From: Pilaira anomala
Taxonomy: Eukaryota; Mucoromycota; Mucoromycetes; Mucorales; Mucoraceae
Direction: 5' to 3'
Assembly: GCA_025716855.1 (NCBI GenBank)
Contig: JAIXMQ010000109.1
Coordinates: 1 to 60,262, forward strand
DNA length: 60,262 bases
Part shown: positions 1 through 11,100 of the stretch, in pieces
Layout: every line of letters begins with the position of its first letter
How positions within the stretch are numbered: position 1 is the stretch's first letter
The notes under the pieces: model-generated
The model's input: only the letters and a program-made list of their open reading frames with translations
Told to the model about the DNA's origin: nothing
Databases searched by the model: none
Made by a program: the position numbers and the translations under genes

Positions 1-2
1 AG

Positions 3-773
3 TACGGTCTAGGTATCTCCCTATTTCTTAAAAAGGACCTTCTGGCTATAGAAAAAGCTCAAGACCAGTGTCTACGAATGGCGTTTGGAGGTCATCGTAC
101 CAGCTCCACTGCTGTATTTAAACACATGACCAACCTTCCATCAATGCAGGCTCGTGTTCATACCTTGGTATTTAAGATGGTCTGTAGAATAAAACATCTC
201 CCTTCTGATACCTTAATTTCCGTGGTTACTCGTGAGTGTACTCGTTGGTCTTTCCTCTGGACTAAGTTGCTGAAGTCAAGTGTCCTTTGGTCGTCTCCTC
301 CCCCTCGATCCATGGCTATCCTAAATGAATGTCTCGACCCCGGAATAATAGATAACCATGCCAAGAAACGTCGCCAAGAAATTCTTGATAGTGTTCGTGC
401 TGGTCCTGATCCTCCGGTATTACTTTCCGCCTGCCGGCCAAAGCTGGGTATCGATCCTATTTTGTATCTCCCAATGTCCCTCTATGAGCGTAGTCGCCTT
501 GTGCGCTGGCGCATGGGATGGCTACCTGCTCGTCCTGTCGGTTGTAACCGGTGTTTACACACACATGCCTCTCGCCGTCCTCTGATAGCTTGTCTCTCGG
601 TTGCTACTCGCCTTGGTGTCTCCGAAACTGCTCTCCCTAATCCTTTGGATTATTTTCTCAACACTTACCTGCCAACACAAAAGCCAATTCTTGCTAGCTT
701 TATCTACATGAATCCAAAACAGAAACACCTAGTCAAATACTGTGTTTTGGATGGGAAAGAGAAAATAAGGTAA
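3..773 (+). pseudogene. LINE ORF2, post-RT region (5' truncated by window)
   Basis: The frame enters from the left edge and runs to a stop at 771-773. The first ATG at 78 is not the true start, because coding-like sequence continues upstream of it. Residues up to about base 705 look like LINE polyprotein: a basic region, a CxxC...H zinc-knuckle-like stretch, and PLDYFLNTYLPTQKP. The last 20 or so codons look like inserted DNA read through. Expected roles are target-primed reverse transcription and template RNA binding, but this copy lacks the catalytic part within the window and is interrupted, so it is probably dead. Confidence 0.65.
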
Positions 774-1116
774 AACTTAAAGAAATAAAAGATACGAAGA
801 AAGTATTGTTAAAACTCTGTTACGATAGTTTTTATTTAGAAAGAAAGATATAAAATCAGACAAAGGGAAAACTATCTAAATGATGGTCATATTTATATGT
901 TTTCTTTAGCGGAAACATACGGAAAGTGATATCAATTGATATCATAGAAGATGTATATAAATATGGTAAAGGTAAGTATGTTCATGATGATTATTGGTTA
1001 TAAGTTATAATGATGATAATAAAGATGTGATGTAATTTGCTATGATATAATTTTGCTATGATAATAATTTGATATAATATAATGTCTTCTTCCTGTGTTA
1101 CATTCTAGATTCTTCT

Positions 1117-1305
1117 CAGTTATAATTACGCGTATCTATTGGCGAGTTACTTTGATCGGAAATTCATGCAAGGTTAAACAAACTCTTGTTACTGTCACTT
1201 TCCATATATGACAACCTGTTATGTTATTGACCTATGAGAAAGTAAGGTGGTTTGCCTATGCCAGCATTAAACCATGATCTTGCTTTAATAATAATAATAA
1301 TAAAA
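1117..1305 (+). repeat. SINE-like dispersed repeat with (TAA)n tail, copy 1
   Basis: About 185 bp beginning ATAATTACGCG and ending in a TAATAA microsatellite. It is about 95% identical by eye to 3842-4031. A unit of this size with a trinucleotide tail and no ORF is the form of a SINE. A TGGCGAGTTAC stretch and a GGTTAAACAAAC stretch about 30 nt later loosely recall pol III A and B boxes, but the B-box match is poor. The copy lies in the segment that interrupts the LINE. Confidence 0.5.
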
Positions 1306-1359
1306 TAATATATATATAATAACTACAATGATCACGTATTTATTTAGCTGTGTCTATAA

Positions 1360-1497
1360 GCATCCTCAACATACTGGCCTGTTCTCTGCGCTATCATGCT
1401 CGAAATCGATATGATCTGTCACCCTGACCAAGAATTCTCTTCTGCTGCTCTGGATGATACTGGATACAGTCTACTACTTGAATGGTACCTCGTTTAA
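1360..1497 (+). pseudogene. C-terminal fragment of the same LINE ORF
   Basis: The frame beginning TYWPVLCAIMLEID and ending SLLLEWYLV then stop has no start codon of its own. It fits as the continuation of the frame that decays near 705. It lies in a different frame from the upstream part (offset by the insertion) and is preceded by an in-frame stop at 1357-1359. Identification is by fit with the upstream fragment, not by a search. Confidence 0.55.
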
Positions 1498-1690
1498 TTG
1501 TAGTATTACTTTTCTCTCTCTATTCCTGTTTCTTTTATATTTTTTTGCTAGTTTTAATTAGTTTTTTTGGATCTTAAATCCTTTTAAAAAGTTTTACTTT
1601 TTTTATTTAATATGCACTTTGGGAGGCCAATTACCCCATAGGGAGGAGGCTAGTCACCCCACAATAAAAGCTTAATTTCATCTATACTAT

Positions 1691-2906
1691 ACCAGCGCCT
1701 TTCGTTTGTCATATGAACACGTGGTTTCCGCCGGACATTTAAAATAGTACTTTTGAGAACACGTGACATTCACGTGAATATTCTTGGGTTTGACTCTTTT
1801 CTTTTAGTTGTGCTCTTTTTGGCTCTAAACATCTTGATTAGGCTTATTCTTTTGGTTTTTCTTCACTGTTCTCGTTAGTAGTATCTTCCTGTCAAAAAGT
1901 AGTCTCTCAATATCTATTTTGCTGCTTTTACTCAAGATATATTTTAATTGTTTATTGTTATTACGCTGGTCGTGCCAAATCTCTCTCCACATATTCTGAT
2001 CACAAAAATCTATATCAAGTGTCAACTTTATTTTGTCGATTGTTTTATTTTTCTGTTTATTTCATTTTATTTTCTGTTTATTGTTTATTGTTTATTTTCT
2101 TATTTTCACTCTTTGTTATTTTTACTCCTTTCTTTTTTATTTATTATCTTTTGTTTATTTTACTATTTTCTCTATTTTTCTTTATTTGTTATCACTTTAC
2201 TTTGCCTCAAATTGCTCTCTGGTTCTCCTATTTTCTCAAGTGTCACCTCAACTTTTTCGTATTTTATTTCTCGGTGTTGTGAGATGTTCGAGCTATTATA
2301 GTGATAGAACAAACGGAAATAAAAGCAATAAAAAATTTATAACAAAGTTAAATAAATCAGACTGCAAAAATAAACTAAACTTTATTAAAAGGTACAAAAA
2401 GTGTTTGGTAATATATAGTAAATAGAAGTTAAACAAGCGAAGCATGAATTGTGAAACATAGCCATGATCAATGATCTATTACAATAAACATGTTGCTTAA
2501 AATAAGATAAAAGGTCCCCAAGTATTATAACTGGTTGCTGTACCTGATAATTATAAAAGAGGCTTGTTGATCATAGTGACAATGATGTGATTTATATATT
2601 AGCCAATTAGATAATTATTGTAGTGTGAATAAACTTATAGTATCGTAAAGTAGTGAAGGATATTAGAGCATGTGTAATTATATGAGAATATAATGTGCTC
2701 GTTCACAACATGTTGCTAAATCAAGTCTTTTTCTGGTTTTGACGTTTCAACTTTTAATTTACTTCAAGTGTAAAATCGCATCGTTATTTTTTTATTCAAG
2801 ATATTTTTACGCCATTTCACAAATTAAGAAGATTGCAGTTTCAAGTTTTTACTCCATTTATTTTACTGTAGAATTTATATTGCAGTTACTAGTTACTCAA
2901 TATACC
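1691..2906. other. Gene-free AT-rich stretch
   Basis: Contains T-rich low-complexity sequence (2030-2220) whose open frames encode only Phe/Leu/Ile-rich strings. I see no splice-supported gene, RNA gene or repeat boundary here. Confidence 0.6.
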
Positions 2907-3836
2907 TGTGGACAATACGGCTTAATGAGAAAAGACTTAGGTAATTTTTATTATAAAATAAAACTGAAAAGAACTCTTCTAAACTAAAATAATAATCATC
3001 TTTATATATCCTGAATATCTTGATGATTGTGTTTGAAAAGGAGGACCATCTTTTGATGGGTTTAAATGAATCTATACCCAATTTCTCTGCTTTTGAATAT
3101 AAACGTTCCACTCTTTCGAATTGACCATAAATAATCTTGGGTCCTGTCTATCCGACTGGATAACAATCTATGTCCCTGATCAATTGTACCTTGTAATTAT
3201 ATTACAGGCTTAATTATCGATCTGGGATTTATTGTTACAGATTTCATTGGTAAATGCTTTTACGTGAATTGACATAAGAACTATTTTTTATTGTACGACC
3301 CGATCAATCCTATTGTTCTGTTTGGATTGAATTATGTTTTCCCGTTTTTGCCATTGAATTGACAGTTGTTGGGATACTTGTTATTTCAACAGCGTTATTC
3401 TTTTTATTCTTATTTTTTATACGGGTAATATAATATCGCTTTATTATTAATAGATGAATAATGTATTTTTGCTGGTAATAATTGTTCTTATCCCAACACA
3501 AGGTAGCTAATCTTGTATCGAGACTATTAACAGTAAATATCTCTTATTCTATTTATTAATATAAATTGAGAATCTATTTTGGTTTTTATTTTTATTTAAT
3601 CCTAATTTTATGTTTTAATATTTGCTCATTGGTATTCTACCGGCAATCATATTTGAAGTCAATTGTATCTGCATTTAAATATAGAGGATTTCATTTAGGT
3701 TCAAGATATTGATAATGATATACAATGTTAAACATGTATATTATTATGAGGAGATAACAGGCTTTTATTATAATGTTTATTTTTACATCCCTGATCTACT
3801 TATGTTTATATAAGTAGAGATGATGCAAATACGACA
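2907..3836 (+). repeat. LTR (930 bp), plus orientation
   Basis: Starts TGTGGACAATACGG and ends GCAAATACGACA, so it has the TG...CA ends of a retrotransposon LTR. The same termini appear at 4038-4967, 43115-44028, 44588 and 55489. Flanking bases (ATACC left, TCTGC right) do not match, so no target-site duplication is visible for this copy. Short frames within it are not genes. It is the left arm of a near-perfect 930-bp inverted repeat with the LTR at 4038-4967. Confidence 0.8.
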
Positions 3837-3841
3837 TCTGC

Positions 3842-4031
3842 TATTATAATTACGCGTCATCTATTGGCAAGTTACTTTGATCGGAAATTCATGCAAGGTT
3901 AAACAAAGTCTTGTTACTGTCACTTTCCATATATGATAACCTGTTATGGTATTGACCTATGAGAAATTAATGTGGTTTGCCTATGCCAACATTATACCAT
4001 GATCTTGTTTTAATAATAATAATAATAATAG
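3842..4031 (+). repeat. SINE-like dispersed repeat with (TAA)n tail, copy 2
   Basis: Second copy of the 1117-1305 repeat. It fills almost all of the 201-bp spacer between the two inverted LTRs. It has the same ATTACGCG start and the same TAATAATAA tail. It shows a handful of substitutions and a 2-nt difference near its start relative to copy 1. Confidence 0.5.
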
Positions 4032-4037
4032 TTAAAT

Positions 4038-4967
4038 TGTCGTATTTGCATCATCTCTACTTATATAAACATAAGTAGATCAGGGATGTAAAAATAAACA
4101 TTATAATAAAAGCCTGTTATCTCCTCATAATAATATACATGTTTAACATTGTATATCATTATCAATATCTTGAACCTAAATGAAATCCTCTATATTTAAA
4201 TGCAGATACAATTGACTTCAAATATGATTGCCGGTAGAATACCAATGAGCAAATATTAAAACATAAAATTAGGATTAAATAAAAATAAAAACCAAAATAG
4301 ATTCTCAATTTATATTAATAAATAGAATAAGAGATATTTACTGTTAATAGTCTCGATACAAGATTAGCTACCTTGTGTTGGGATAAGAACAATTATTACC
4401 AGCAAAAATACATTATTCATCTATTAATAATAAAGCGATATTATATTACCCGTATAAAAAATAAGAATAAAAAGAATAACGCTGTTGAAATAACAAGTAT
4501 CCCAACAACTGTCAATTCAATGGCAAAAACGGGAAAACATAATTCAATCCAAACAGAACAATAGGATTGATCGGGTCGTACAATAAAAAATAGTTCTTAT
4601 GTCAATTCACGTAAAAGCATTTACCAATGAAATCTGTAACAATAAATCCCAGATCGATAATTAAGCCTGTAATATAATTACAAGGTACAATTGATCAGGG
4701 ACATAGATTGTTATCCAGTCGGATAGACAGGACCCAAGATTATTTATGGTCAATTCGAAAGAGTGGAACGTTTATATTCAAAAGCAGAGAAATTGGGTAT
4801 AGATTCATTTAAACCCATCAAAAGATGGTCCTCCTTTTCAAACACAATCATCAAGATATTCAGGATATATAAAGATGATTATTATTTTAGTTTAGAAGAG
4901 TTCTTTTCAGTTTTATTTTATAATAAAAATTACCTAAGTTTTTTCTCATTAAGCCGTATTGTCCACA
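4038..4967 (-). repeat. LTR (930 bp), minus orientation
   Basis: Reverse complement of the LTR at 2907-3836, the same length and nearly identical. Read on the minus strand it starts TGTGGACAAT at 4967 and ends ACGACA at 4038. Sequence to its right (4968-5176) has an open minus-strand frame running into it, as expected for the 3' LTR of an element whose internal part lies to the right. Confidence 0.8.
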
Positions 4968-5176
4968 CCTTGTCCATTACCTGTGTCTAGTCTGGCGTAT
5001 CGACGTGCTGGTACAAGTATTCTTTCATTGATTTGCTGATTTGGCAAATGGACCAGACCTCTTTGGCTTCTTGCATTACTTGCCTCTGTTCTCTTCTTGT
5101 CAGCATTACTGGAACGAACATACCATGCATTATTTTTGGAGTCCTTAAACATTGATATATACCATATCTTTATCAT
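4968..5176 (-). pseudogene. Possible 3' end of LTR-retrotransposon internal domain
   Basis: A minus-strand frame of about 70 codons (motifs RSQRGLVHLPNQQINER and VPARRYARLD) runs toward the LTR start at 4967 and ends just inside it. Its basic, Gln/Asn-rich character and position fit the tail of a gag-pol polyprotein, but no catalytic motif is present. The rest of the element is missing: sequence beyond 5180 shows no pol. Truncated and presumably inactive. Confidence 0.35.
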
Positions 5177-6409
5177 CGATAACTATCTAATAGATGGTTC
5201 CACCTATTATTTGACATGATTAATTAATTCTCCTTGATTTCTCATGAATGATTAATATCCGGGATCACAAACCCTTCCTGAACTTTCATGTAATACAACG
5301 CGTCTTGACCAGGTCATACTTGTAACTTATAAAATATTATTAATCAAGACTGTCAACCTTGTGTAAAAAGAGTAGACTCTTTTCTCGCCCTTTAATTTGA
5401 ATATAAATACAACCTCTTTTTTCTGATCAATAAAAAACCTCATCTTATTTTTAAGACTGTACTTTCAACAAATTATTACGTTTAAACATATTTATCACAG
5501 ATAATTAAATCATTTTTACGTCCTACTTTGTTTCATTTCATTTCTTGAATAAAGTGGTTTTTTATTTCTTCTTTCATTTGATGACACAGAACCAGGTTCT
5601 CCTCTATCAAAATAAATTAGGCGAGATTATATATCTTACGTATTATGCAAGCTTCAAAGTTATTTATTTCTTGATACAATCTCTTGTCTGAATAGTGTAC
5701 GTAATTAAAGAAGAGATTAAGATAGTTAAACCTGTTTGTGGCGAACAAAGAAAGTCATATGATAAAGTAAGACTATGTTTTATAAAATTATGTGTTCACA
5801 CTGTGTAAGTTTATCTACAAAAGTTCAATAATTTAGGTGATTTAACAATATAATATAGATGGCCGTGACTGAAGACATGGTCTGGTAGATATTGACCTAC
5901 ATTTTCAAGTAAAATAAAAACACGTCCTCTTTTTAATTACCTCAAAGATTGAACGCTTTATGTCAGGCCAGGTATTTTGGACTTTAATGAAGTGCGCAAA
6001 GTAATTTTTTTTTGGTGACACGAATAACAGGGTGCACAATTTAATTTTTTTGGGAGGAGGATGGAATCAGCGTTTTGAGTTTTTACAAAAAGGTAGAAAT
6101 GAAGACTCTTTCAATTCTGCTAGAATTTAATTAGTTGAAAACTCCATTTTATTTTCGAAAAGTGTACCCAAAGTCCAATTGAAGAATAGAAGGGATACAG
6201 GTATGTGTGAGAACAGAATCTGATCGTATATGTGTGAGACATATTGATAATTAGTCAAATGGTTTCTCTTTTATATGTAAAAAGGTTAATTTATTTTACC
6301 GAAAAAAGTTGAATAAATTTTTTTTTTTGGTTCCTGTTTTATTTTTCCCTTTTTTTTTTTTTCTTTCTCCTTCTCCTTTTTCTTCTTTACTTTTACATTA
6401 GAATAAATT
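5177..6409. other. Intergenic; contains a copy of the AATCTCTT-hairpin repeat
   Basis: No gene seen. At about 5630-5770 lies a copy of a dispersed repeat also present at 14184-14640 (twice) and 50790-50960: GATACAATCTCTTGTCTG, then 20-30 nt, then AAGAAGAGATTAA, then AACCTGTTTG. Just before the next gene is a C/T-rich tract (6315-6390) that may be its promoter/5' UTR. Confidence 0.5.
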
Positions 6410-7969
6410 ATGTTAAACTCCTATATAAACGAACATAAAAGAGTTGAAATACAACAAGACAAACTAGTTGCAGCCGAATTTATAAAGAGTGGTACTACAG
6501 TATTGGTTCAACCACCTTTGGCTTCAGTACCTTTACCAGCAAAACGTCACCAAAGATGTAATTATTGTCTTCGTAAGGCACAACTTCAATGTTGTTCTCG
6601 TTGCAGATCAGCTTACTTTTGTAGTAATGAATGTTTTAGAAATGCTTGGTTACATTTTCACCGAGTATTGTGTGAACCACAAGAGACTGATATTTATAAA
6701 GATGTGGATGCAGATCGATGGTTATTGGAGAGGACAGCACTGACGCTACACAGTCACGCTCGTCTGAATAAGCAGTATTCCCATTCTCCGACTCATTTAC
6801 CTTTTGCTATTCACGCGCTTCAGTTACACCACACTCTTAATACAGGTACTCCAACATCTAGTAGTGTTGTAGAGAATGTAGCTCAATTTCTTGAACCATT
6901 TGATTGTCAAATTTCTTCTGAAGAATTAGTTATACTTTGGAACAAAATCCAAGCAGGTTCTTTTCCTATTTTGGATGGAGATCATCAATTTGAACAAGTA
7001 GCTGTTGGTCTTTATCCTATTACTTCTCTCTTTGTTACACACTCTTGTAGACCAAATGCGGCAGTACTTTATAAACAAGATACTCAATATATTATTACAT
7101 TAGAAGATATTTTACCTGGTGAGAAAATTACAATTGCTTATGTAGATTTAATCAGTACAAAAGAAACACGTTTAAATGAATTAAGAAAGAAATTTGGACA
7201 AGAATATGTTTGTGATTGCGTTCGTTGTCATGGCGAATTAAGTTTAATTGATATTGCTTTAGAAAAAGGGGAGAAATTAGGATTAAGTTTAGAAGATGGT
7301 AGAAAATTAATAAGTGAACATTTAAAATCTTGGTCAATTTTGGATATGCTTAGAGATGCAGAAATTAGAGAAAAAGATAGTTGGTCACCTATTCAAGTAT
7401 TAGAACCACCACAATTTACACATTTTGTTAGTCGTATTTCAGCACCTACAGTATATTATGCATCAATTGATGATAGAAAACAAAATCAAAATTCAGCTAG
7501 TTTATACAAAGCATATGTAAAAGAAGATAGAGCTCATATATTACAAAGATTACCAACAGCTATGACAGCATTATTAAATGTACCTCAAGTACCATCTTTT
7601 ACTATCTCTGCTATTAAAGCTGCAGAAAATTTATTAATTGAACTTATTTCAAAAGGAAATTGGGTTCAAACATCAAGATGTGCTTTATACTTATTTGTTG
7701 TCTATCGATTAATTTATCCACCTTTTCATCCTAAATTGGCTTACCATACCTTAATTTTGGCAAGATCAGGTTGGAACGCTTTAGTTGAAATGGAATTAAT
7801 TGGTGTTGAAAAGAAATTGGAAAGAATTTATGCTAATGGTACTAGAACTTGGATTGAATTAGCAAGAGATGCTATTGATACTACTTTTGGAAGAGAATCT
7901 AACTTTTGGAGAGATGTTATTGAACTTCAATGGGTATATGAACGTGAACAAAAAGTAAAAGGGATTTAA
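6410..7969 (+). CDS. SET/MYND-domain protein (SMYD-like methyltransferase)
   Basis: Intronless, 519 aa, preceded by a pyrimidine-rich leader; the first in-frame ATG is used. A MYND zinc finger lies at residues 50-88 (C50, C53, C62, C65, C71, C75, H84, C88). It is followed by the second half of a split SET domain: a THSCRPNA motif near residue 211 (family NHSC, with Thr replacing Asn), ITIAY near 241, and a post-SET cluster CDCVRC near 268-273. The C-terminal 240 residues are helical and TPR-like as in SMYD proteins. The family methylates lysines on histones or cytoplasmic proteins using S-adenosylmethionine; the substrate here is unknown. The Asn-to-Thr change in NHSC could affect activity. 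The next gene starts 141 bp downstream on the same strand. Confidence 0.85.
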   Translation: MLNSYINEHKRVEIQQDKLVAAEFIKSGTTVLVQPPLASVPLPAKRHQRCNYCLRKAQLQCCSRCRSAYFCSNECFRNAWLHFHRVLCEPQETDIYKDVDADRWLLERTALTLHSHARLNKQYSHSPTHLPFAIHALQLHHTLNTGTPTSSSVVENVAQFLEPFDCQISSEELVILWNKIQAGSFPILDGDHQFEQVAVGLYPITSLFVTHSCRPNAAVLYKQDTQYIITLEDILPGEKITIAYVDLISTKETRLNELRKKFGQEYVCDCVRCHGELSLIDIALEKGEKLGLSLEDGRKLISEHLKSWSILDMLRDAEIREKDSWSPIQVLEPPQFTHFVSRISAPTVYYASIDDRKQNQNSASLYKAYVKEDRAHILQRLPTAMTALLNVPQVPSFTISAIKAAENLLIELISKGNWVQTSRCALYLFVVYRLIYPPFHPKLAYHTLILARSGWNALVEMELIGVEKKLERIYANGTRTWIELARDAIDTTFGRESNFWRDVIELQWVYEREQKVKGI

Positions 7970-8110
7970 ATAAATAATGTGTATTGTATAAAATGTCTTT
8001 TTTTGTATCACGTGAATAAATATATGTTTTTTTTAAAAGTCGTCTTCTTCCAATAAGTTCTTTTTATTTTGTTTTCTCATCTTCTTCTTCATCCCTCTTT
8101 TTGCTGAATC

Positions 8111-11100
8111 ATGTAAGTATAAAAAGTACTCTTTTACCCGTGTAAAAAAAATCCTTTATAACCGCTTCAATAGGACGCAAACGCTTGTTCAGTCTGAGCG
8201 AGTGGCTTCGGCAGCACTTTTGAGGCCGTTGCCAAGAAGATGGCACGTCTATATCTGGCCATTTGTCAGCGTACTTTATCCTGTCTTTCTCTACGTGTAC
8301 AAATATCATTACAACGACTATCTTGGTTCAGAAGAATGGACTTTTGTGACTCTTGGTAGTATTATCACTTTACACGCCATGTCCTTCTTGGTCTGTCAAT
8401 GGAGTGTAGATATGAAGGCTCTTTTCACTTGTGTTAAAGTAAGTTTTTTTTTTACATATATATATGTACATATTAAACTTGATAAACCTACTGGAAATTT
8501 AATCAAGTAAAAAATAAATAAATAGGAAAACGACATTCATAAGGCTAATATTATTAAAATCGTACCTTTCCGTTACCAAGGAAAGGGTACACTTGTACCA
8601 TTGGAGCACTGCAAAGTAAGTAACGGAAAAGAGAACAATTGTGTGTGTGTAAGTGGTCATCTTGATGACATTGACTTATTAATCTTTTTTTTTTTTTTTT
8701 TTTATAATAGTCACTTGAAAACGATGATGAAATCTCTTTTGTGTTTCAACAAAAGAAATTTATTTATAATGAGGATAGAAAGCAATTTCAAAAACTTTTA
8801 TATCCTTCTGATCTTAACCACACTGTCAAACCTTATCAAAGTACAAAGGGTCTAAAAAGCAAGAAAGAAATTGAATCCCTTACTCATTCTTATGGTTTAA
8901 ACAAGTAAATGACTACAATATATATATATATATATATTTGTATACATACATGACTGACGATATATTTTAACTAGGTTTGATATTCCTTTACCTACATTTA
9001 GTGAGCTTTTCAAAGAACATGCAGTTGCACCCTTCTTTATTTTTCAAATATTCTGTGTAGGTCTTTGGTGTTTAGATGAATATTGGTATTATTCTCTTTT
9101 CACTCTTTTTATGTTGATTGTGTTTGAGTGTACTGTTGTTTATCAACGTCTTCGTACCATTGGTGAATTCCGTGGTATGAATCAAAAGCCTTATCCCGTC
9201 TATGTAAAGCGAGAGAACAAATGGACTCAAATCCAAAGTGATGAATTATTACCTGGAGATGTTGTTTCAATCGTTCGTACAAAGGAAGATCAAGGTGTTC
9301 CTTGTGATTTAGTTATTGCTGATGGTTCTTGTATTGTGAATGAAGCTATGCTTTCTGGTGAATCTACTCCTTTACTCAAGGTATTTTTTTTAACAAAAAT
9401 CTTTTTTTTTTTTTTTTTTTTTTTGCATAAAATTCTTATTTTTTATTTTTTTTTTTTTTTTGTAGGAATCTGTTCAACTTCGTGATCCTAATGATGAATT
9501 TGATATGAATACAGTGGATCGATTATATGTTCTTTATGGTGGTACTAAAGTTTTACAAGTTACTTCACCCAAGAACGAAGCACCACCTGATGATGGTTGT
9601 GTATGTGTTGTTGCTCGTACTGGTTTTGGTACTTCTCAAGGTGAACTTGTACGTACCATGATTTTCTCTACTGAACGTGTCTCTGCCAATAATTTTGAAG
9701 CTCTCTTATTCATCTTGTTCTTACTTATTTTCGCCATTGCTGCATCTGCTTATGTTTGGCAAAAGGGTATTGAAAATGATCGTAAAAAGTCTAAACTCTT
9801 GTTGGATTGTATCTTGATCATTACATCTGTTGTACCTCCTGAACTCCCTATGGAATTAAGTTTGGCTGTCAATAGTAGTTTGGTTGCACTTTCAAAGTAT
9901 GCTATTTATTGTACTGAACCTTTCCGTATTCCTTATGCTGGTAGAGTGGATGTTTGTTGTTTTGATAAGACTGGCACTTTAACAGGTGAAGATCTTGTAT
10001 TTGAAGGTGTTGCTTATGCTAGTCCATCAAAGTCTGCTACTGAACTTGCTGATGCTACTGAAGTACCTGATGAAACCAAATGGGTTTTATCAAGCGCACA
10101 TGCTTTAGTTCAATTAGAAGATGGTATTGTAGGTGATCCAATGGAAAAGGAAACACTCAAGGCACTTTCTTGGGAATTAGGACCAAATGATACAGTTTTC
10201 CCTCGTGGAGAAAAGAGAGGACAAAACTTACAAATCCGTCGTCGTTATCAATTTTCATCCGCTTTAAAACGTCAATCATCTGTTTCTACACTTGTTCATC
10301 CTTCTTTAAATGGCCCTAAAACGTTTATTGCAGTTAAAGGAGCACCTGAAACACTCAAGAATATGTATAAGAATGTACCAGAAGGTTATGTTGAAGCCTA
10401 TCGTCATTTCACTAGAAAGGGTAGTAGAGTATTGGCTCTTGGTTATAAAATCTTGGAAAATAATTTAAATCAAAATCAAATTAATGATCTCTCTCGTGAA
10501 TCTGTTGAATCTCAACTTACTTTTGCTGGTTTTATTGTATTTACTTGTCCTCTTAAGGATGATGCAATTGAAGCATTAAAGGAATTAAATGAATCCTCTC
10601 ATCGTTGTATTATGATTACTGGTGATAACCCATTAACTGCTTGTGCTGTTGCTCGTGAAGTAGCTATTGTTGAACGTGATGTATTGATTGTAGACCGTGA
10701 TGAAACTAAAAAAGAAGATAACTTGGTTGTTTTTCATTCAATTGATGAAACTTATCGTTTAGAAGTCGATCCTTCAAAACCTTTGGATAAATCACTTTTG
10801 GCTAAATATGATCTTTGTTTAACAGGTACCGCTATGAGTCAATTTATGCTTCATAAAGAAAATATGAATGTGATTTTAGAACATACCTGGGTTTATGCTC
10901 GTGTTTCTCCTTCTCAAAAAGAATATTTATTAACTGGATTAAAGGACCTTGGTTATACTACTTTAATGGCTGGTGATGGTACAAATGATGTTGGTGCATT
11001 AAAGCAGGCTCATATTGGTGTTGCACTTTTAGATGGTACACCTGAAGATCTTCAAAAGATTGCAGAACGTCAACGTATCGAACGTATGAAAGCAATGTAT

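Larger units (their letters stand above)
1..1690 (+). mobile_element. 3' end of a LINE-type non-LTR retrotransposon, interrupted
   Basis: The reading frame is open from base 3 and resembles the region after the reverse transcriptase in fungal LINEs, including a Cys/His cluster (CNRCLHTH) at about 552-575 and an FLNTYLP motif near 655-675. The frame decays after about 705. Sequence that looks like the missing C-terminus resumes at about 1360 (TYWPVLCAIMLEID) and stops at 1495-1497. An AT-rich 3' tail follows, with a conserved-looking patch at 1615-1690. The 5' part, including the reverse transcriptase, lies outside the window. The assignment rests on motif memory; the break is inferred from how well the two halves fit together. 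Confidence 0.7.

Noticed and set aside
2019..2425. Overlapping Phe/Leu/Tyr-rich open frames
   Set aside because: They arise from T-rich low-complexity DNA in several frames at once, with no domain, splice or start evidence.
2893..3501. Short minus-strand frames repeated exactly at 4373-4990
   Set aside because: They lie inside the LTR and recur only because the LTR is duplicated; no protein features.
8202..8510. Separate small gene beginning at 8202
   Set aside because: The codon there is GTG and the frame is exon 2 of the P5A gene, running into intron 2.
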